Positions 54,763 through 63,352 of a DNA stretch of 64,000 nt are shown in pieces. The DNA is from Candidatus Thorarchaeota archaeon. Its GTDB lineage: Archaea; Asgardarchaeota; Thorarchaeia; Thorarchaeales; Thorarchaeaceae. The stretch spans positions 1-64,000 of the forward strand of contig PRDH01000019.1 in the NCBI GenBank assembly GCA_003345545.1, read 5' to 3'. Every line of letters starts with the position of its first letter. The stretch's first letter is position 1. The position numbers and the translations under genes were made by a program. The notes beneath the pieces were generated by a model. It ran no database searches. It was not told the origin of the DNA and saw nothing but the letters and a program-made list of their open reading frames with translations.

Positions 54763-54948
54763 ATGGCTGAGAACTACATCATTCGCATTGGCGATATTCC
54801 TTCTCGGAAAATCCGCAAGAGTGTTCGCGGATTCTTGGAGGATGAAGATGTCGCTGTTGTGGTCAATGATGGACAGATATTCGACGTAGTGCTCGAAAAG
54901 AATCGGCTTGTCATGAAGTCTGACGAACTCTGGTCAGTTCAGAAATAG
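54763..54948 (+). CDS. Small conserved-looking protein of 61 residues
   Basis: The product starts MAENYIIRIGDIPSRKI and ends DELWSVQK, with a basic helix followed by beta strands (DVAVVVNDGQIFDVVLEK). The ORF-track version begins 53 codons earlier, in sequence that contains the TATA box, so the short form is preferred. It resembles small archaeal nucleic-acid-binding or toxin-like beta proteins in size only; no family is recognised. Confidence 0.5.
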   Translation: MAENYIIRIGDIPSRKIRKSVRGFLEDEDVAVVVNDGQIFDVVLEKNRLVMKSDELWSVQK

Positions 54949-55213
54949 TCGCGATTTGCTCTCGAATCTCTCCCCTAAATATCTGTCCAGTCGTTGAAGT
55001 GTGGATCTCAGCCCAATTCCTACCTCATTCTTTCAAAGAAAAAGTGGCAAATCTCAGCCTGCTCTTGGCTCGTCATCGCTAATGCTCAGACAGGGGTAAC
55101 TGCCTCATCGATTGCCATCTCTACTAGCAACATCTAGCCTTATGAAAGTGTTCAAAGCTGAATCAGAATCTTCTTAGCGATAAAGCTACTCAGCCCATCT
55201 CGGTGTTGAATCC
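54949..55213. other. Intergenic stretch, nothing recognised
   Basis: About 265 bases lie between the 61-residue gene and the M20 peptidase gene. No hairpin terminator, RNA fold or further ORF was convincing. Confidence 0.35.
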
Positions 55214-56341
55214 GTGCTAGAGTCTAGAGTGCTCTCACTTCTGAGGGATTTGGTGGCAACGAGCTCAGAAAATCCTCCTGGCCGTGAAGACAAAGTCGCC
55301 AAGGTGCTTCGCGAGCATATGGAATCGCATGGAATCGGCTGTGTGTCAGTTGGTCCAAGCAGGCGCCCAAATCTGATATTCTCAAGTCATGATGGTCGCC
55401 ACGCCGACTTGGTCATGCATGGTCATATGGATACTGTGCCTGTTGGCAGGCCAGAGAGTTGGTCTCACGATCCCTTCGGGTCGGAGATTGTTGATGGGGC
55501 GTTCTATGGAAGAGGAGCCTGTGATATGAAAGGTCCACTCGCGGCACTCGCAGAGACCCTTATCATCTATGCTGAGGAACATCATCATCAGCCTCTTCTT
55601 GTGCTCAACACGTCAGATGAGGAGAGAGTCTTTTCAGGCGCAGAAAATGTGGTCAAGAGTGGGGAACTTGCTGGGGTACGATACGGAGTCTGTGCAGAAC
55701 CCACCAATTTGCAGGTCCTTGCTGGGGAGAAGGGCCTATTCTGGTCAAGGATTGTGGCGACTGGAAAATCCGCCCATGGTTCGCGTCCGGAGCTGGGAGT
55801 GAATGCAATCAGCGCCTGCATTGACGCAATTGATGTTCTACTTTCTGATGAATACCCATATGAAAAAGACCGACTGCTAGGCAAACCCACAGTAAACGTT
55901 GGATTAATCCGAGGCGGTATCATGGTCAATGTTGTTCCAGATAGCTGCGAAGCGCAGCTGGATTTTCGGACTGCCAAAGGGCAGAGTCCCGAATCTCTCA
56001 TGAAGTTGATGAACGAACGGCTGAACTCAGCAGGCCTATCTAATCGAGTAAAAGTTGAGTATATGCATGGAAAGCCAGCGGTCTTGACACCCCATGATTC
56101 AGTCATAGTCCAAGTCGCAGTTGAGGAAGTAGAGAGAGCGACCGGAGTTCATTCCGCACTGGGAGCTGCAACATATGGCACAGACTGCTCCGTCCTGCAG
56201 ACGAAGGCTGGAATCCTCAATGTCATCTGTGGCCCCGGGATGATAGAGCATGCTCACCAGCCTGATGAGCATATCAGTCTGAATCAGTTGTACAAGGCTG
56301 TTGACGTCTTTCTAGGAATAGCTCGGAGATTCGATCAATGA
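55214..56341 (+). CDS. M20-family metallopeptidase (ArgE/DapE-like deacylase)
   Basis: The 375-residue protein has the M20 zinc-site motifs: VMHGHMDTVPVG, YGRGACDMKGPLAAL, NTSDEERVFSGA with the catalytic glutamates, CAEPTNLQV and a final ICGPGMIEHAHQPDEHI. It removes acyl groups from amino acids, as acetylornithine deacetylase or succinyl-diaminopimelate desuccinylase do, or trims peptides. It starts at GTG 55214. No arginine or lysine biosynthesis genes adjoin it, so the exact substrate stays open. Confidence 0.85.
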   Translation: MLESRVLSLLRDLVATSSENPPGREDKVAKVLREHMESHGIGCVSVGPSRRPNLIFSSHDGRHADLVMHGHMDTVPVGRPESWSHDPFGSEIVDGAFYGRGACDMKGPLAALAETLIIYAEEHHHQPLLVLNTSDEERVFSGAENVVKSGELAGVRYGVCAEPTNLQVLAGEKGLFWSRIVATGKSAHGSRPELGVNAISACIDAIDVLLSDEYPYEKDRLLGKPTVNVGLIRGGIMVNVVPDSCEAQLDFRTAKGQSPESLMKLMNERLNSAGLSNRVKVEYMHGKPAVLTPHDSVIVQVAVEEVERATGVHSALGAATYGTDCSVLQTKAGILNVICGPGMIEHAHQPDEHISLNQLYKAVDVFLGIARRFDQ

Positions 56342-56575
56342 ATTAATTCCCTACGCAATTCATCTTGGCGATAAGCAGACTATCGATGTAGCTCCGAGTC
56401 CATAAATGGCACTCACGACATCTCCCCATAGTCAGTATTCCTATTGGTTCCTTTATATCCGTCAAGAAACGTCGTAGCTATGAAACCGCAGTCTCCATCA
56501 GGGGAAGCTTTAAAGTTGGCGTTGTGTTGAAGGAGCCTGCTGCGTTGTTGTAACAGAGCAGTGGGGCAACCTTTG
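56342..56575. other. Intergenic region with TATA-like elements
   Basis: About 230 bases hold CCTTTATATCC near 56450 and GCTTTAAAG near 56506. Either could be the promoter of the next gene. No terminator or RNA gene was seen. Confidence 0.35.
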
Positions 56576-57091
56576 ATGCAAATCACCGTACTCTTTACAG
56601 ATCCGCTATTCCTGATTGTTTTGGTTTGGATACTCGCAGCTATTGCTGCAGCAATCTGGGCGCGCCGACCAAGAACCAAAGTGGCCAAGGTCAAAGGGCC
56701 TCTGATGAAACAGATCGGGAAGATGATAGGTGAAACAGAGAAGGGTGGCAAATTATCCGTGCCTGCTGTGAGAACGAGGCAAGAGATAATCACACGCATG
56801 TTTGAATCAAAGATGGATGCAATCGGTCTAGAACCATCCAAGGATGGCGGCTATATTCCTGTATCCACAACACCTCTAGCAAGATTCCTGAAGGACCGCG
56901 GTGTGCCAGATGATACTATCGATGCGATTCTCGCCGGTCTAATGGAAGAGAAACAAGAAACCGAAGTGCGAGCCATCATTGACGCCGCAGCCGATTCGCC
57001 AGAGATTAATCTCGTTGGTAATGAATTGGACAAGGCAAAGGATCTTGCTGTGGAAGAATGGAAGAATCTCCGTGCGTCTGGGAAAGCCTAG
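56576..57091 (+). CDS. Single-pass membrane-anchored hypothetical protein
   Basis: The protein has about 171 residues, with one N-terminal helix (LFLIVLVWILAAIAAAIWA) followed by a basic stop-transfer RRPRTK and a soluble, mostly helical cytoplasmic domain (residues 60-165). That domain contains RFLKDRGVPDDTIDAILAGLMEE-type helices. No family is recognised. ATG 56576 is preceded by GTGGGG; GTG 56561 is the alternative. It lies 15 bases before the AlaX gene and probably shares its transcript. Confidence 0.55.
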   Translation: MQITVLFTDPLFLIVLVWILAAIAAAIWARRPRTKVAKVKGPLMKQIGKMIGETEKGGKLSVPAVRTRQEIITRMFESKMDAIGLEPSKDGGYIPVSTTPLARFLKDRGVPDDTIDAILAGLMEEKQETEVRAIIDAAADSPEINLVGNELDKAKDLAVEEWKNLRASGKA

Positions 57092-57106
57092 GAGGGCAAT
57101 CGCAGA

Positions 57107-57832
57107 TTGACTGAGCTTTTGCATATGAGAGACAATTATCAAAAATCATTTGATGCTAAAGTAGTTGCATCGGGGGCAGACTATGTCACTCTCGATCGTA
57201 CTGCATTCTATCCGGAGGGTGGCGGTCAGTCCAGCGATGTTGGTGAACTCTCGGATGGTTCGCGTACCGTTCACGTAAAAGAAGTACGGAAAGTTGAGGG
57301 GGAAGTCCTCCATAAAATAGACGGACCTCCCTTTGCAAAAGGCACATCCTTGCATGGCGAAATCGACTGGAACGCTCGATACAAGTGTATGCGTTTTCAC
57401 ACTGCTCAACATATTCTCTCTCGCTATCTTCAACTGAATTACGGAGTCGAAACGGTCGGTAACAGTATCTCGTCTAACGAGAGTAGAGCCGACTATTCGC
57501 CCCTAGATTCATTTGAAGACGAGATGAAGAGAAACGTTGAAGCTGGTGTGAACGGCCTCATTCGGCGGAATATGGATGTCGAGGTTAGGTTCATGCCACG
57601 CAGTGAAGCTATCTCCTACTTGGAGCAGAGAGGATATCAAGCCCGATATCTGGAAATGGTGCCCAAGTCCGTGAAAGAGTTTCGTATACTACTCATTGGG
57701 GACTATGATGCCGCATCATGTGCTGGGACTCATGTTGCCAATACAAAAGAGATTGGCGGAATCCAAATTGGCAAGTCCAAGAATGTGGGAGCCGGCAAGC
57801 GACGCATATATTTCCAGTTGCATTCTCCCTAA
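57107..57832 (+). CDS. alaX: Alanyl-tRNA editing protein AlaX
   Basis: The 241-residue trans-editing enzyme hydrolyses Ser- or Gly-tRNA(Ala). It shows FYPEGGGQSSD, the zinc motif HTAQHILSR near residue 100 and the second zinc motif SCAGTHVANTKEIGGIQI. The editing domain has full length and an N-terminal AlaX-M-type barrel. It starts at TTG 57107, with GGAGGG about ten bases upstream; ATG 57125 is an alternative. Confidence 0.9.
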   Translation: MTELLHMRDNYQKSFDAKVVASGADYVTLDRTAFYPEGGGQSSDVGELSDGSRTVHVKEVRKVEGEVLHKIDGPPFAKGTSLHGEIDWNARYKCMRFHTAQHILSRYLQLNYGVETVGNSISSNESRADYSPLDSFEDEMKRNVEAGVNGLIRRNMDVEVRFMPRSEAISYLEQRGYQARYLEMVPKSVKEFRILLIGDYDAASCAGTHVANTKEIGGIQIGKSKNVGAGKRRIYFQLHSP

Positions 57833-57902
57833 TTGGTACAAATTCATTACAGGACTAACAGTTTTATGCATCAAAAGACTGAGCATAAGTAGTGTGAGCA
57901 TA

Positions 57903-59198
57903 ATGAAGGCGCTCGTGCTTACTGCCGGAGAAGGACAACGGTTGAGACCCCTAACATCCAACCGTTCAAAATCAATGTTGATGATCGCAGGAAGACCGGT
58001 CCTGCAATACATCATTGACAGTCTTGTCGCAAATGACATCCATGATATTGTCATGGTTGTTGGACACGGACGTGAGGAATTAATCGACCATTTCCAAATG
58101 GGTGACGGTGAAGATATCAGGATTTCATATGTCATTCAGCATAAACAGGAAGGCGCTGAGAACGCCATTCTGACTGCAAAGGAAGAACTCAAGTCCGAAG
58201 AGGAATTCTTGCTGATAAATGGTGATGTTCTCGTTGAGCCCGAAATGGTAACTAGAACTCTCTCCAATCACGAAACGACAGGCTCGAATGTGACAATGTT
58301 GGTCACACTAGTATCTAATCCTGAGCAATTCGGGACAGTCAAGATAGGCTCCGATGGTATTGTTCAGAAATTGGTTGAGAAGGGCGGTCCAGATCGCTAC
58401 CTCAGTAATTACGCAGTAGCAGGAGTATCTGTCTTCAGCAAGGAGATCCTCGGGCTTCTAGAGAAACATGGCAAGATGGAAACGGCCTTTGAAGAGCTGA
58501 TTGGCAAGGGGGAGAAGGTCTCTGCTGCGGTGTGGGAAAAGGAATGGGCTGAATTCACGTGGCCTTGGGACATACTGAATGCAAACAGAGTCGTAATGGA
58601 CCGCCAACTTCGAGGGAAGGGGAGCTTCATCGCAGAGTCAGCAGAGATTCATCCGAGTGTTGTGATTGAAGGCTCGGTCTTTATTGATGAGGGTGTAATC
58701 GTCAGGCCTAACACAACTCTGGTTGGTCCCATTTATTTGGGGAAGAGAGTCTATATTGGAAACAACTCATTGATTCGTGACTATTGTAGCCTCTGTGATG
58801 GCGTACGAATCGGCTATGCTGTCGAGGTGCGAAATAGCATGGTCTTTGAGCGCGTCAATGTTGGCCGGATGACCTATCTTGCAGATTCAATAGTCGGTGC
58901 TGACACCTGCATCGAGGCTGGAGCGCAACTCTGGAATTGGAGACCCGGAGGCGAACCGCTCTTCCTAGAGAGCGGAGACGAGCGCGTTCAAGTGCCTTCA
59001 AGGAAGTTCGGAGCGATTATTGGCGACAATGTTGTCATCGGAGTAAATGCATCTATATATCCTGCCACTCGAATTGGTGAGAATAGCATTATCTCTGCTG
59101 GATGTGTAATCGAAGATGATATTCCCCCCAACAGCGAAGTCACGATGCAACAGAAGTTGAAAATCTCAGGCCGTAAGAATGTCAAAGGTTGCGATTAG
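57903..59198 (+). CDS. glmU-like: Bifunctional sugar-1-phosphate nucleotidylyltransferase / acetyltransferase (GlmU-like)
   Basis: The protein has 432 residues. The nucleotidyltransferase domain (1-225) begins VLTAGEGQRLRPLT and has LINGDVLVEPEM and WPWDILNAN. The left-handed beta-helix (230-420) shows hexapeptide repeats such as GSVFIDEGVIVRPNTTLVG and YIGNNSLIRDY, as in archaeal ST0452-type enzymes. It makes UDP-GlcNAc or a dNDP-sugar for glycans. One change from the usual is RSKSML in place of the common PKPML lysine context. The ORF-track start at 57696 overlaps alaX and is rejected; ATG 57903 starts the homology. Confidence 0.88.
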   Translation: MKALVLTAGEGQRLRPLTSNRSKSMLMIAGRPVLQYIIDSLVANDIHDIVMVVGHGREELIDHFQMGDGEDIRISYVIQHKQEGAENAILTAKEELKSEEEFLLINGDVLVEPEMVTRTLSNHETTGSNVTMLVTLVSNPEQFGTVKIGSDGIVQKLVEKGGPDRYLSNYAVAGVSVFSKEILGLLEKHGKMETAFEELIGKGEKVSAAVWEKEWAEFTWPWDILNANRVVMDRQLRGKGSFIAESAEIHPSVVIEGSVFIDEGVIVRPNTTLVGPIYLGKRVYIGNNSLIRDYCSLCDGVRIGYAVEVRNSMVFERVNVGRMTYLADSIVGADTCIEAGAQLWNWRPGGEPLFLESGDERVQVPSRKFGAIIGDNVVIGVNASIYPATRIGENSIISAGCVIEDDIPPNSEVTMQQKLKISGRKNVKGCD

Positions 59199-59860
59199 AT
59201 CTTCGAGTTGCTGTAGCTTCCGATTTCCTGACCATCTGCGTAAACACGGGTGATTCCTTCTCGAGCAATCAGCTCTATCTTGGAATCTTTGGTATCACCA
59301 GTCACAGTGAAGACGTTTCCATCGACAGCTATGTCGATTTGCTTGTTTGAATGGCGAATGCTTACCTCATGACTCAGCAGTTCACGCCCTCCCTTCTTGC
59401 TAGGGACAAGTTGCATCTCACGTAGGAGTGCATCCAACTGGGTCAATTCAAGTCCAAGGAGATGCCCCCGAATCGTCCTATAGCCTAGATACCTATCCCT
59501 TCCGCGACTGATGATGTAGTCCTCATATTTCCCAGTAGTCGCGCGTTCAGCAGCAAGGTAAGGTCCTAGACCTCGTTCAATGACATCGATATCCGTGCTT
59601 CTCTCTGTCGTGGAATGATTATCTTGCGCTGGATGGCTAAGTTCATGAGAAAGCAATCCTAGAAGAGCTGCTTCATGCCACTTCTTGGTCTGAGTATTGC
59701 ATGTGATTCTAATACTCCCCGGAAGTGAAGTCCAGCTCACTGTGCCGAAGAATGATGTTCTCTTCCATCCGACATCAATATCACTAGGTCTTAGTTCTGG
59801 GTACGCTTCTTCTACAAGCAGGCGGATTAGCTCCTGCAAATCTCGATGTCTGTCCACCAT
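59195..59860 (-). CDS. Zincin-like putative metalloprotease (HExxH)
   Basis: The 221-residue soluble protein has the zinc-peptidase motif LLSHELSHPAQ near residue 72 and an acidic STDIDVIERGLG about 20 residues later that could hold the third ligand. The last 60 residues form a separate beta-rich domain (VDGNVFTVTGDTKDSKIEL). The N-terminus is helical. I do not place it in a named family. It starts at ATG 59860, shares the TATA region with the S25e gene and is convergent with the GlmU-like gene. Confidence 0.6.
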   Translation of the reverse strand: MVDRHRDLQELIRLLVEEAYPELRPSDIDVGWKRTSFFGTVSWTSLPGSIRITCNTQTKKWHEAALLGLLSHELSHPAQDNHSTTERSTDIDVIERGLGPYLAAERATTGKYEDYIISRGRDRYLGYRTIRGHLLGLELTQLDALLREMQLVPSKKGGRELLSHEVSIRHSNKQIDIAVDGNVFTVTGDTKDSKIELIAREGITRVYADGQEIGSYSNSKI

Positions 59861-59898
59861 ATCTTCGTCATTCTGATGCTGAAAGACTGACTAATGAG

Positions 59899-59909
59899 CA
59901 TATTTAAAA
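59899..59909. promoter_or_regulatory. Shared TATA element between S25e and the zincin gene
   Basis: CATATTTAAAAG can be read as TATA-like on both strands. It lies about 55 bases before the S25e start and about 40 before the minus-strand ATG 59860. Confidence 0.45.
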
Positions 59910-59960
59910 GTCAGACTCCGGTTTTTCGCGCCGACCTAGTCAGCGTTATCTAGGAGAGTA

Positions 59961-60800
59961 ATCATCATTAGCAGAAAGAAGTGGGGCAAATCAACCGTCA
60001 AGACTGAGAAGACAATACGTGATGCAATTCCTAGGCCCGAGGCTCTAACTGGAATCAACGAGTACTTGGCCAAGGCTAGGTCTGTCACCCCCTACGATCT
60101 TGCCAATCGTTTCAACATCAGGATGAGTGTCGCTCGGCGAATCCTCAGAGAGAAGGAGGCTAAGGGCGATGTCATTCCTTATGTGCGGGAGAGCGGTTTT
60201 GTTGTTTACACGACGCCGGCGGAAATCCAGAAGAGAGAGGGCGGCGTCCCGATCATGATTTCTGATGCACTCGCAGAAGTTGCATCTTCAGTGAGTGCAG
60301 AACCAGTGATTACTGAGGAAATGGAACTGGCTCTCTTGGCTGCAGGTACTCCTGGAGCTGTCAAACCTAGTATGCTAGCCAGAAAAAGAAGAGAGGCTGG
60401 CGAGAAGAAAGCTCGCAAAGACACCAGACCTGAAGTGATTGTAGAACCTCTCGATATTGCTCTTGTGCGCGGCCCTGAACATGCATTCGAGGCCACCAAG
60501 AGTACTGCGGCAGGCGAAGCGGCTCCTGTAGAGGAAGTTCCAAAGAAGGCTGCTGAGAAGAAGGAAGAGAGGCCCAAGAAGGAAGTTCCGAAGAAGGCAG
60601 TTGCAAAGAAGGAAGAGAGGCCCAAGAAGGAAGTTCCAAAGAAGGCAGCTGCAAAGAAGGAAGAGAGGCCCAAGAAGGAAGTTCCAAAGAAGGCAGCTGC
60701 AAAGAAGGAAGAGAAGCCCAAGAAGGAAGTTCCAAAGAAGGCAGCTGCAAAGAAGGAAGAGAAGCCCAAGAAGGCTACATCAAAGAAGAAGTCTGAGTAA
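59961..60800 (+). CDS. rps25e: Ribosomal protein S25e with non-standard start and repeated lysine-rich tail
   Basis: The protein has about 280 residues. The first 90 match S25e: RKKWGKSTVKTEKTIRDA, then VTPYDLANRFNIRMSVARRI and KGDVIPYVRESGFVVYTT, a winged-helix fold of the small subunit. The ORF track begins at TTG 60066, which would delete 35 conserved residues. In frame back to a TAG at about 59938 there is no ATG, GTG or TTG, so initiation is probably at ATC 59961/59964 or ATT 59967, after AGGAGA. Residues from about 190 form five copies of a 16-residue unit, VPKKAAAKKEERPKKE. Confidence 0.85.
   Translation: MIISRKKWGKSTVKTEKTIRDAIPRPEALTGINEYLAKARSVTPYDLANRFNIRMSVARRILREKEAKGDVIPYVRESGFVVYTTPAEIQKREGGVPIMISDALAEVASSVSAEPVITEEMELALLAAGTPGAVKPSMLARKRREAGEKKARKDTRPEVIVEPLDIALVRGPEHAFEATKSTAAGEAAPVEEVPKKAAEKKEERPKKEVPKKAVAKKEERPKKEVPKKAAAKKEERPKKEVPKKAAAKKEEKPKKEVPKKAAAKKEEKPKKATSKKKSE
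60537..60776 (+). repeat. Five 48-base tandem repeats inside the S25e gene
   Basis: Units start at 60537, 60585, 60633, 60681 and 60729, in frame and with few substitutions. Each codes for VPKKAxAKKEE(R/K)PKKE. It is a coding minisatellite, not a CRISPR: there are no spacers. Confidence 0.9.
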
Positions 60801-60960
60801 TCACAGTGCACTAGTGCACTCATAGTGACACTGGATGCTCATCTATCTACATGGCGCTGCAAAAGATAGTCTGTGGCTCATGCCTTAATTTCTGGATATG
60901 ACCAGGAATGTGCCAAGTATGAGCCGTTACTTCGGTCTTTGCCTAACACAACAGCTTCAA

Positions 60961-61551
60961 CTACTTGAGCGCAGTGATTTGCTTATCCAGGCCTTCGAGT
61001 TGAGCATCAAGATCTGCTTCTTTTGACTTGTACTCGTCCTCTGGAATGTACCCACGCATGTAGTCGAATCGAAGGTCCGTCAATTGAGCCTTAAGGCGGT
61101 CCTTCTGTTGGAGGAGAAAATCAAGTTGGTCGCTGCCTTCTGCGGCTGGAGCTAATTCCACTTCTGGTTCGTAGGCTGGCTCGGGTTTTGGAGCCGCTTT
61201 TGGTGTTGGTTTCTGAACAGCTTGAGGCGCTGGTTGAGGCTTAGGAGCTGGAGTTGGCTTAACCTCCGGCGCAGGTTCCGGTCTGGATCTAGGTGCCGGA
61301 GTTTCAAGTTTTGGGGCTTCTGTCTTGACACTCTCCATCTTTTCCATATTCTGCCTCAGAGCTTCAATCTGATCGGCTATCTCTGCGAAGCTATCATTAA
61401 TCGTCTGATTAATGTTCATCTTCATCCTTGCGAAGTTCTCAGCCAACGTATCCGCGAGCTTCTTTGTTTCAGCCACGTTCTCGGCAAAGTCTTCGATTTC
61501 CTTCAACTTCTCCATGATGGCGGATAAGTCAAATGACATTTTCTTGCTCAC
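60961..61551 (-). CDS. Coiled-coil protein with proline/lysine-rich linker and SHOCT-like end
   Basis: The 196-residue protein has an N-terminal coiled coil (residues 5-75), a long linker rich in PAP and KPTP motifs (77-140), and a C-terminal helical hairpin. The hairpin (QLDFLLQQKDRLKAQL, then RGYIPEDEYKSKEADLDAQL) is SHOCT-like. No enzyme motif or membrane segment is present. The C-terminal motif resembles those in the coiled-coil gene at 37.7-38.3 kb. Possible scaffold. Confidence 0.6.
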   Translation of the reverse strand: MSKKMSFDLSAIMEKLKEIEDFAENVAETKKLADTLAENFARMKMNINQTINDSFAEIADQIEALRQNMEKMESVKTEAPKLETPAPRSRPEPAPEVKPTPAPKPQPAPQAVQKPTPKAAPKPEPAYEPEVELAPAAEGSDQLDFLLQQKDRLKAQLTDLRFDYMRGYIPEDEYKSKEADLDAQLEGLDKQITALK

Positions 61552-61639
61552 CTATGGTCGCCTGTTATCGATAATTCGTTTGTTTGATTCTTAACCTTTG
61601 CCTTGATGCATCTATACCGAAAAACGGGCAGTCTACCTG

Positions 61640-62389
61640 TCATTCATACCCCCATGTAGTAATTGTTTTTTCTACGGGAGTTTCTCTCCGTGAGATGAAG
61701 TACACAAAAACCACTACATACATCAGGATATGTACGAGACCAACAGCGGGCCAAATGTATACGGATGCCACAGTCACACCAGAGGCAATATAGAGTGCTC
61801 CTGCTGCAATAGCTCCATTCTCGATTCCTGTACGACCTATTTCAACAAGAATTGATAGGCCTGCAGCCAACATGAAAAGAGAATACACTAGATGTGTCGT
61901 CGAAAAGTAGTTCGTAAAGTCCTTGGGATAGAGAACTTCCTCAATCATTACGAATGGTCCATTTACAATGATGTCCATCACTGAGACGATCTGCAATAAA
62001 GCTGTTACAAGACCGACAACGGCCACCTCAATTCCGAGGTTCCTGTTGATTGGCCTGTTTATTGCATAGAATCCGAGCGATTGGAGAATCACTGCGATTG
62101 AAAGACCGGCAAAGTACATTGGCAATGGAGGAATGTACGAGGGCAGGAGTACCTGACGATGCATCAGGTCATAGAGCATATTGAACTCAACTGTCATCAG
62201 GCCAACAATGCACCCAATACTCGCCAGGAGAAAGAAAGGTCTTGCTGCTTGACTGGGAATCTGCCTTTGAGAACGGGCACACTCCCTGCATGATATTACC
62301 CCGCGATATCGAACAATTTCCTCTCTGCTCAACTTCCTATTACAGAAGACACACCTAATCTCACTTTTCTCTTCAGTATGTGTCGCCAA
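61640..62389 (-). CDS. Six-helix membrane protein with N-terminal zinc ribbon
   Basis: The protein has 249 residues. The zinc ribbon is at residues 12-40 (CVFCNRKL ... CRECAR), followed by six hydrophobic helices (residues 48-235) and a short cytoplasmic tail. It resembles archaeal membrane proteins with a short cytosolic zinc finger; no transport motif is visible. It starts at ATG 62389 and lies downstream of the longin-Arf GTPase gene on the same strand, with a gap of 111 bases. Confidence 0.6.
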   Translation of the reverse strand: MATHTEEKSEIRCVFCNRKLSREEIVRYRGVISCRECARSQRQIPSQAARPFFLLASIGCIVGLMTVEFNMLYDLMHRQVLLPSYIPPLPMYFAGLSIAVILQSLGFYAINRPINRNLGIEVAVVGLVTALLQIVSVMDIIVNGPFVMIEEVLYPKDFTNYFSTTHLVYSLFMLAAGLSILVEIGRTGIENGAIAAGALYIASGVTVASVYIWPAVGLVHILMYVVVFVYFISRRETPVEKTITTWGYE

Positions 62390-62500
62390 ACTTATCCCCC
62401 GATTTCACTACCTGCAGGGGCACTCTCTGAAGATTTACATGCCCTAGGGGCAGATAAAGATTGGCACCCAGATTGTATCAAACATCGAGTCGGGAATGCA

Positions 62501-63352
62501 CTATGCATTCTTGACCTCTGCTTTACCTTCGAGAATTGCCCTCCTGATAATCTGAATCAGGCGGTCTCTGTATGAGATATCGATGGCCACGAGTTCATAT
62601 GTTGCTACGCCAAGTATCTGTCCCACTCGTTCAGGGGTCAGAGCAGTTGGAAGGTCTTGCTTATTGGCTATGCCAATTACCTTGGCATCAGGAACCTCAT
62701 CTTTTACGAGAGACACGAGTTTCTTGCTTCTAAGCACATTTTCCAAGGTGCTATCTGTGACTATCACAACAACCTGTGCGTTCGCAATCATCTTTGCCCA
62801 TAGGATACTGAATCTTGACTGTCCTGCGAGATCCCAGAGTACGATGTTTGCATTGCTAATCTCTTCCGGCAGTTTCTTGATGCTAACACCAATAGTCGGA
62901 TCATGGACTAGGGGTAGTGTTTCACCTCTCAAGAGATGAAGTGTCGTGGTCTTTCCAACCCCTGCAAATCCCAAGATTGCGACCTTCACCATCGTGACAG
63001 CGATTTCATCAACTTTCTCATCGAATCCTGCTAATGACTGATTCGCTAGGGCCAGATTCGAATAGTCTCTCAGGAATGAATCGACAAGTTGCCCCATCTT
63101 TTCCTCTATCTGTGTAGCATCATCGGCCTTGTCAGCCACGAATATGAAGGTGAAGGGTTCTCTCTGGGAGTAGAAAATTCTTGAGCCTGCAACGTTCATG
63201 AATTCCGTCTTGCTCTCCAGTTCCATAGTCTTTAGAAAATGTGTTAGATTGACTAAGAACTCAACAAGATCCGCTCTTGTTTCGCTCTTTGTGTACTCCT
63301 TTGAGTAAATCATGTTCTCCTGTTCGCCAAGTACATAGACACCGCGGATCAT
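62501..63352 (-). CDS. Longin-like domain fused to an Arf-family small GTPase
   Basis: The protein has 283 residues. Residues 1-115 have the layout of a longin/roadblock-type fold: MIRGVYVLGEQENMIYSKEY, then FTFIFVADKADDATQIEEKM, then a long helix. Residues 120-275 are an Arf/Sar-like GTPase with G1 GFAGVGKTT, G2 threonine in HDPTIGVS, G3 WDLAGQSR and G4 NKQDLPTAL; the G5 loop is weak. In eukaryotes longin and Arf proteins act separately in membrane traffic. Its ATG overlaps the stop of the upstream winged-helix gene, so both are co-translated. No myristoylation site is seen. Confidence 0.8.
   Translation of the reverse strand: MIRGVYVLGEQENMIYSKEYTKSETRADLVEFLVNLTHFLKTMELESKTEFMNVAGSRIFYSQREPFTFIFVADKADDATQIEEKMGQLVDSFLRDYSNLALANQSLAGFDEKVDEIAVTMVKVAILGFAGVGKTTTLHLLRGETLPLVHDPTIGVSIKKLPEEISNANIVLWDLAGQSRFSILWAKMIANAQVVVIVTDSTLENVLRSKKLVSLVKDEVPDAKVIGIANKQDLPTALTPERVGQILGVATYELVAIDISYRDRLIQIIRRAILEGKAEVKNA

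Noticed and set aside
57696-57902. Longer start for the GlmU-like gene
   Set aside because: The extra 69 residues are an out-of-frame reading of the alaX 3' end.
60537-60776. Five regular 48-base repeats, CRISPR-like at first sight
   Set aside because: The units are contiguous without spacers and lie in frame in the S25e gene; the opposite-strand ORFs over them are shadows.
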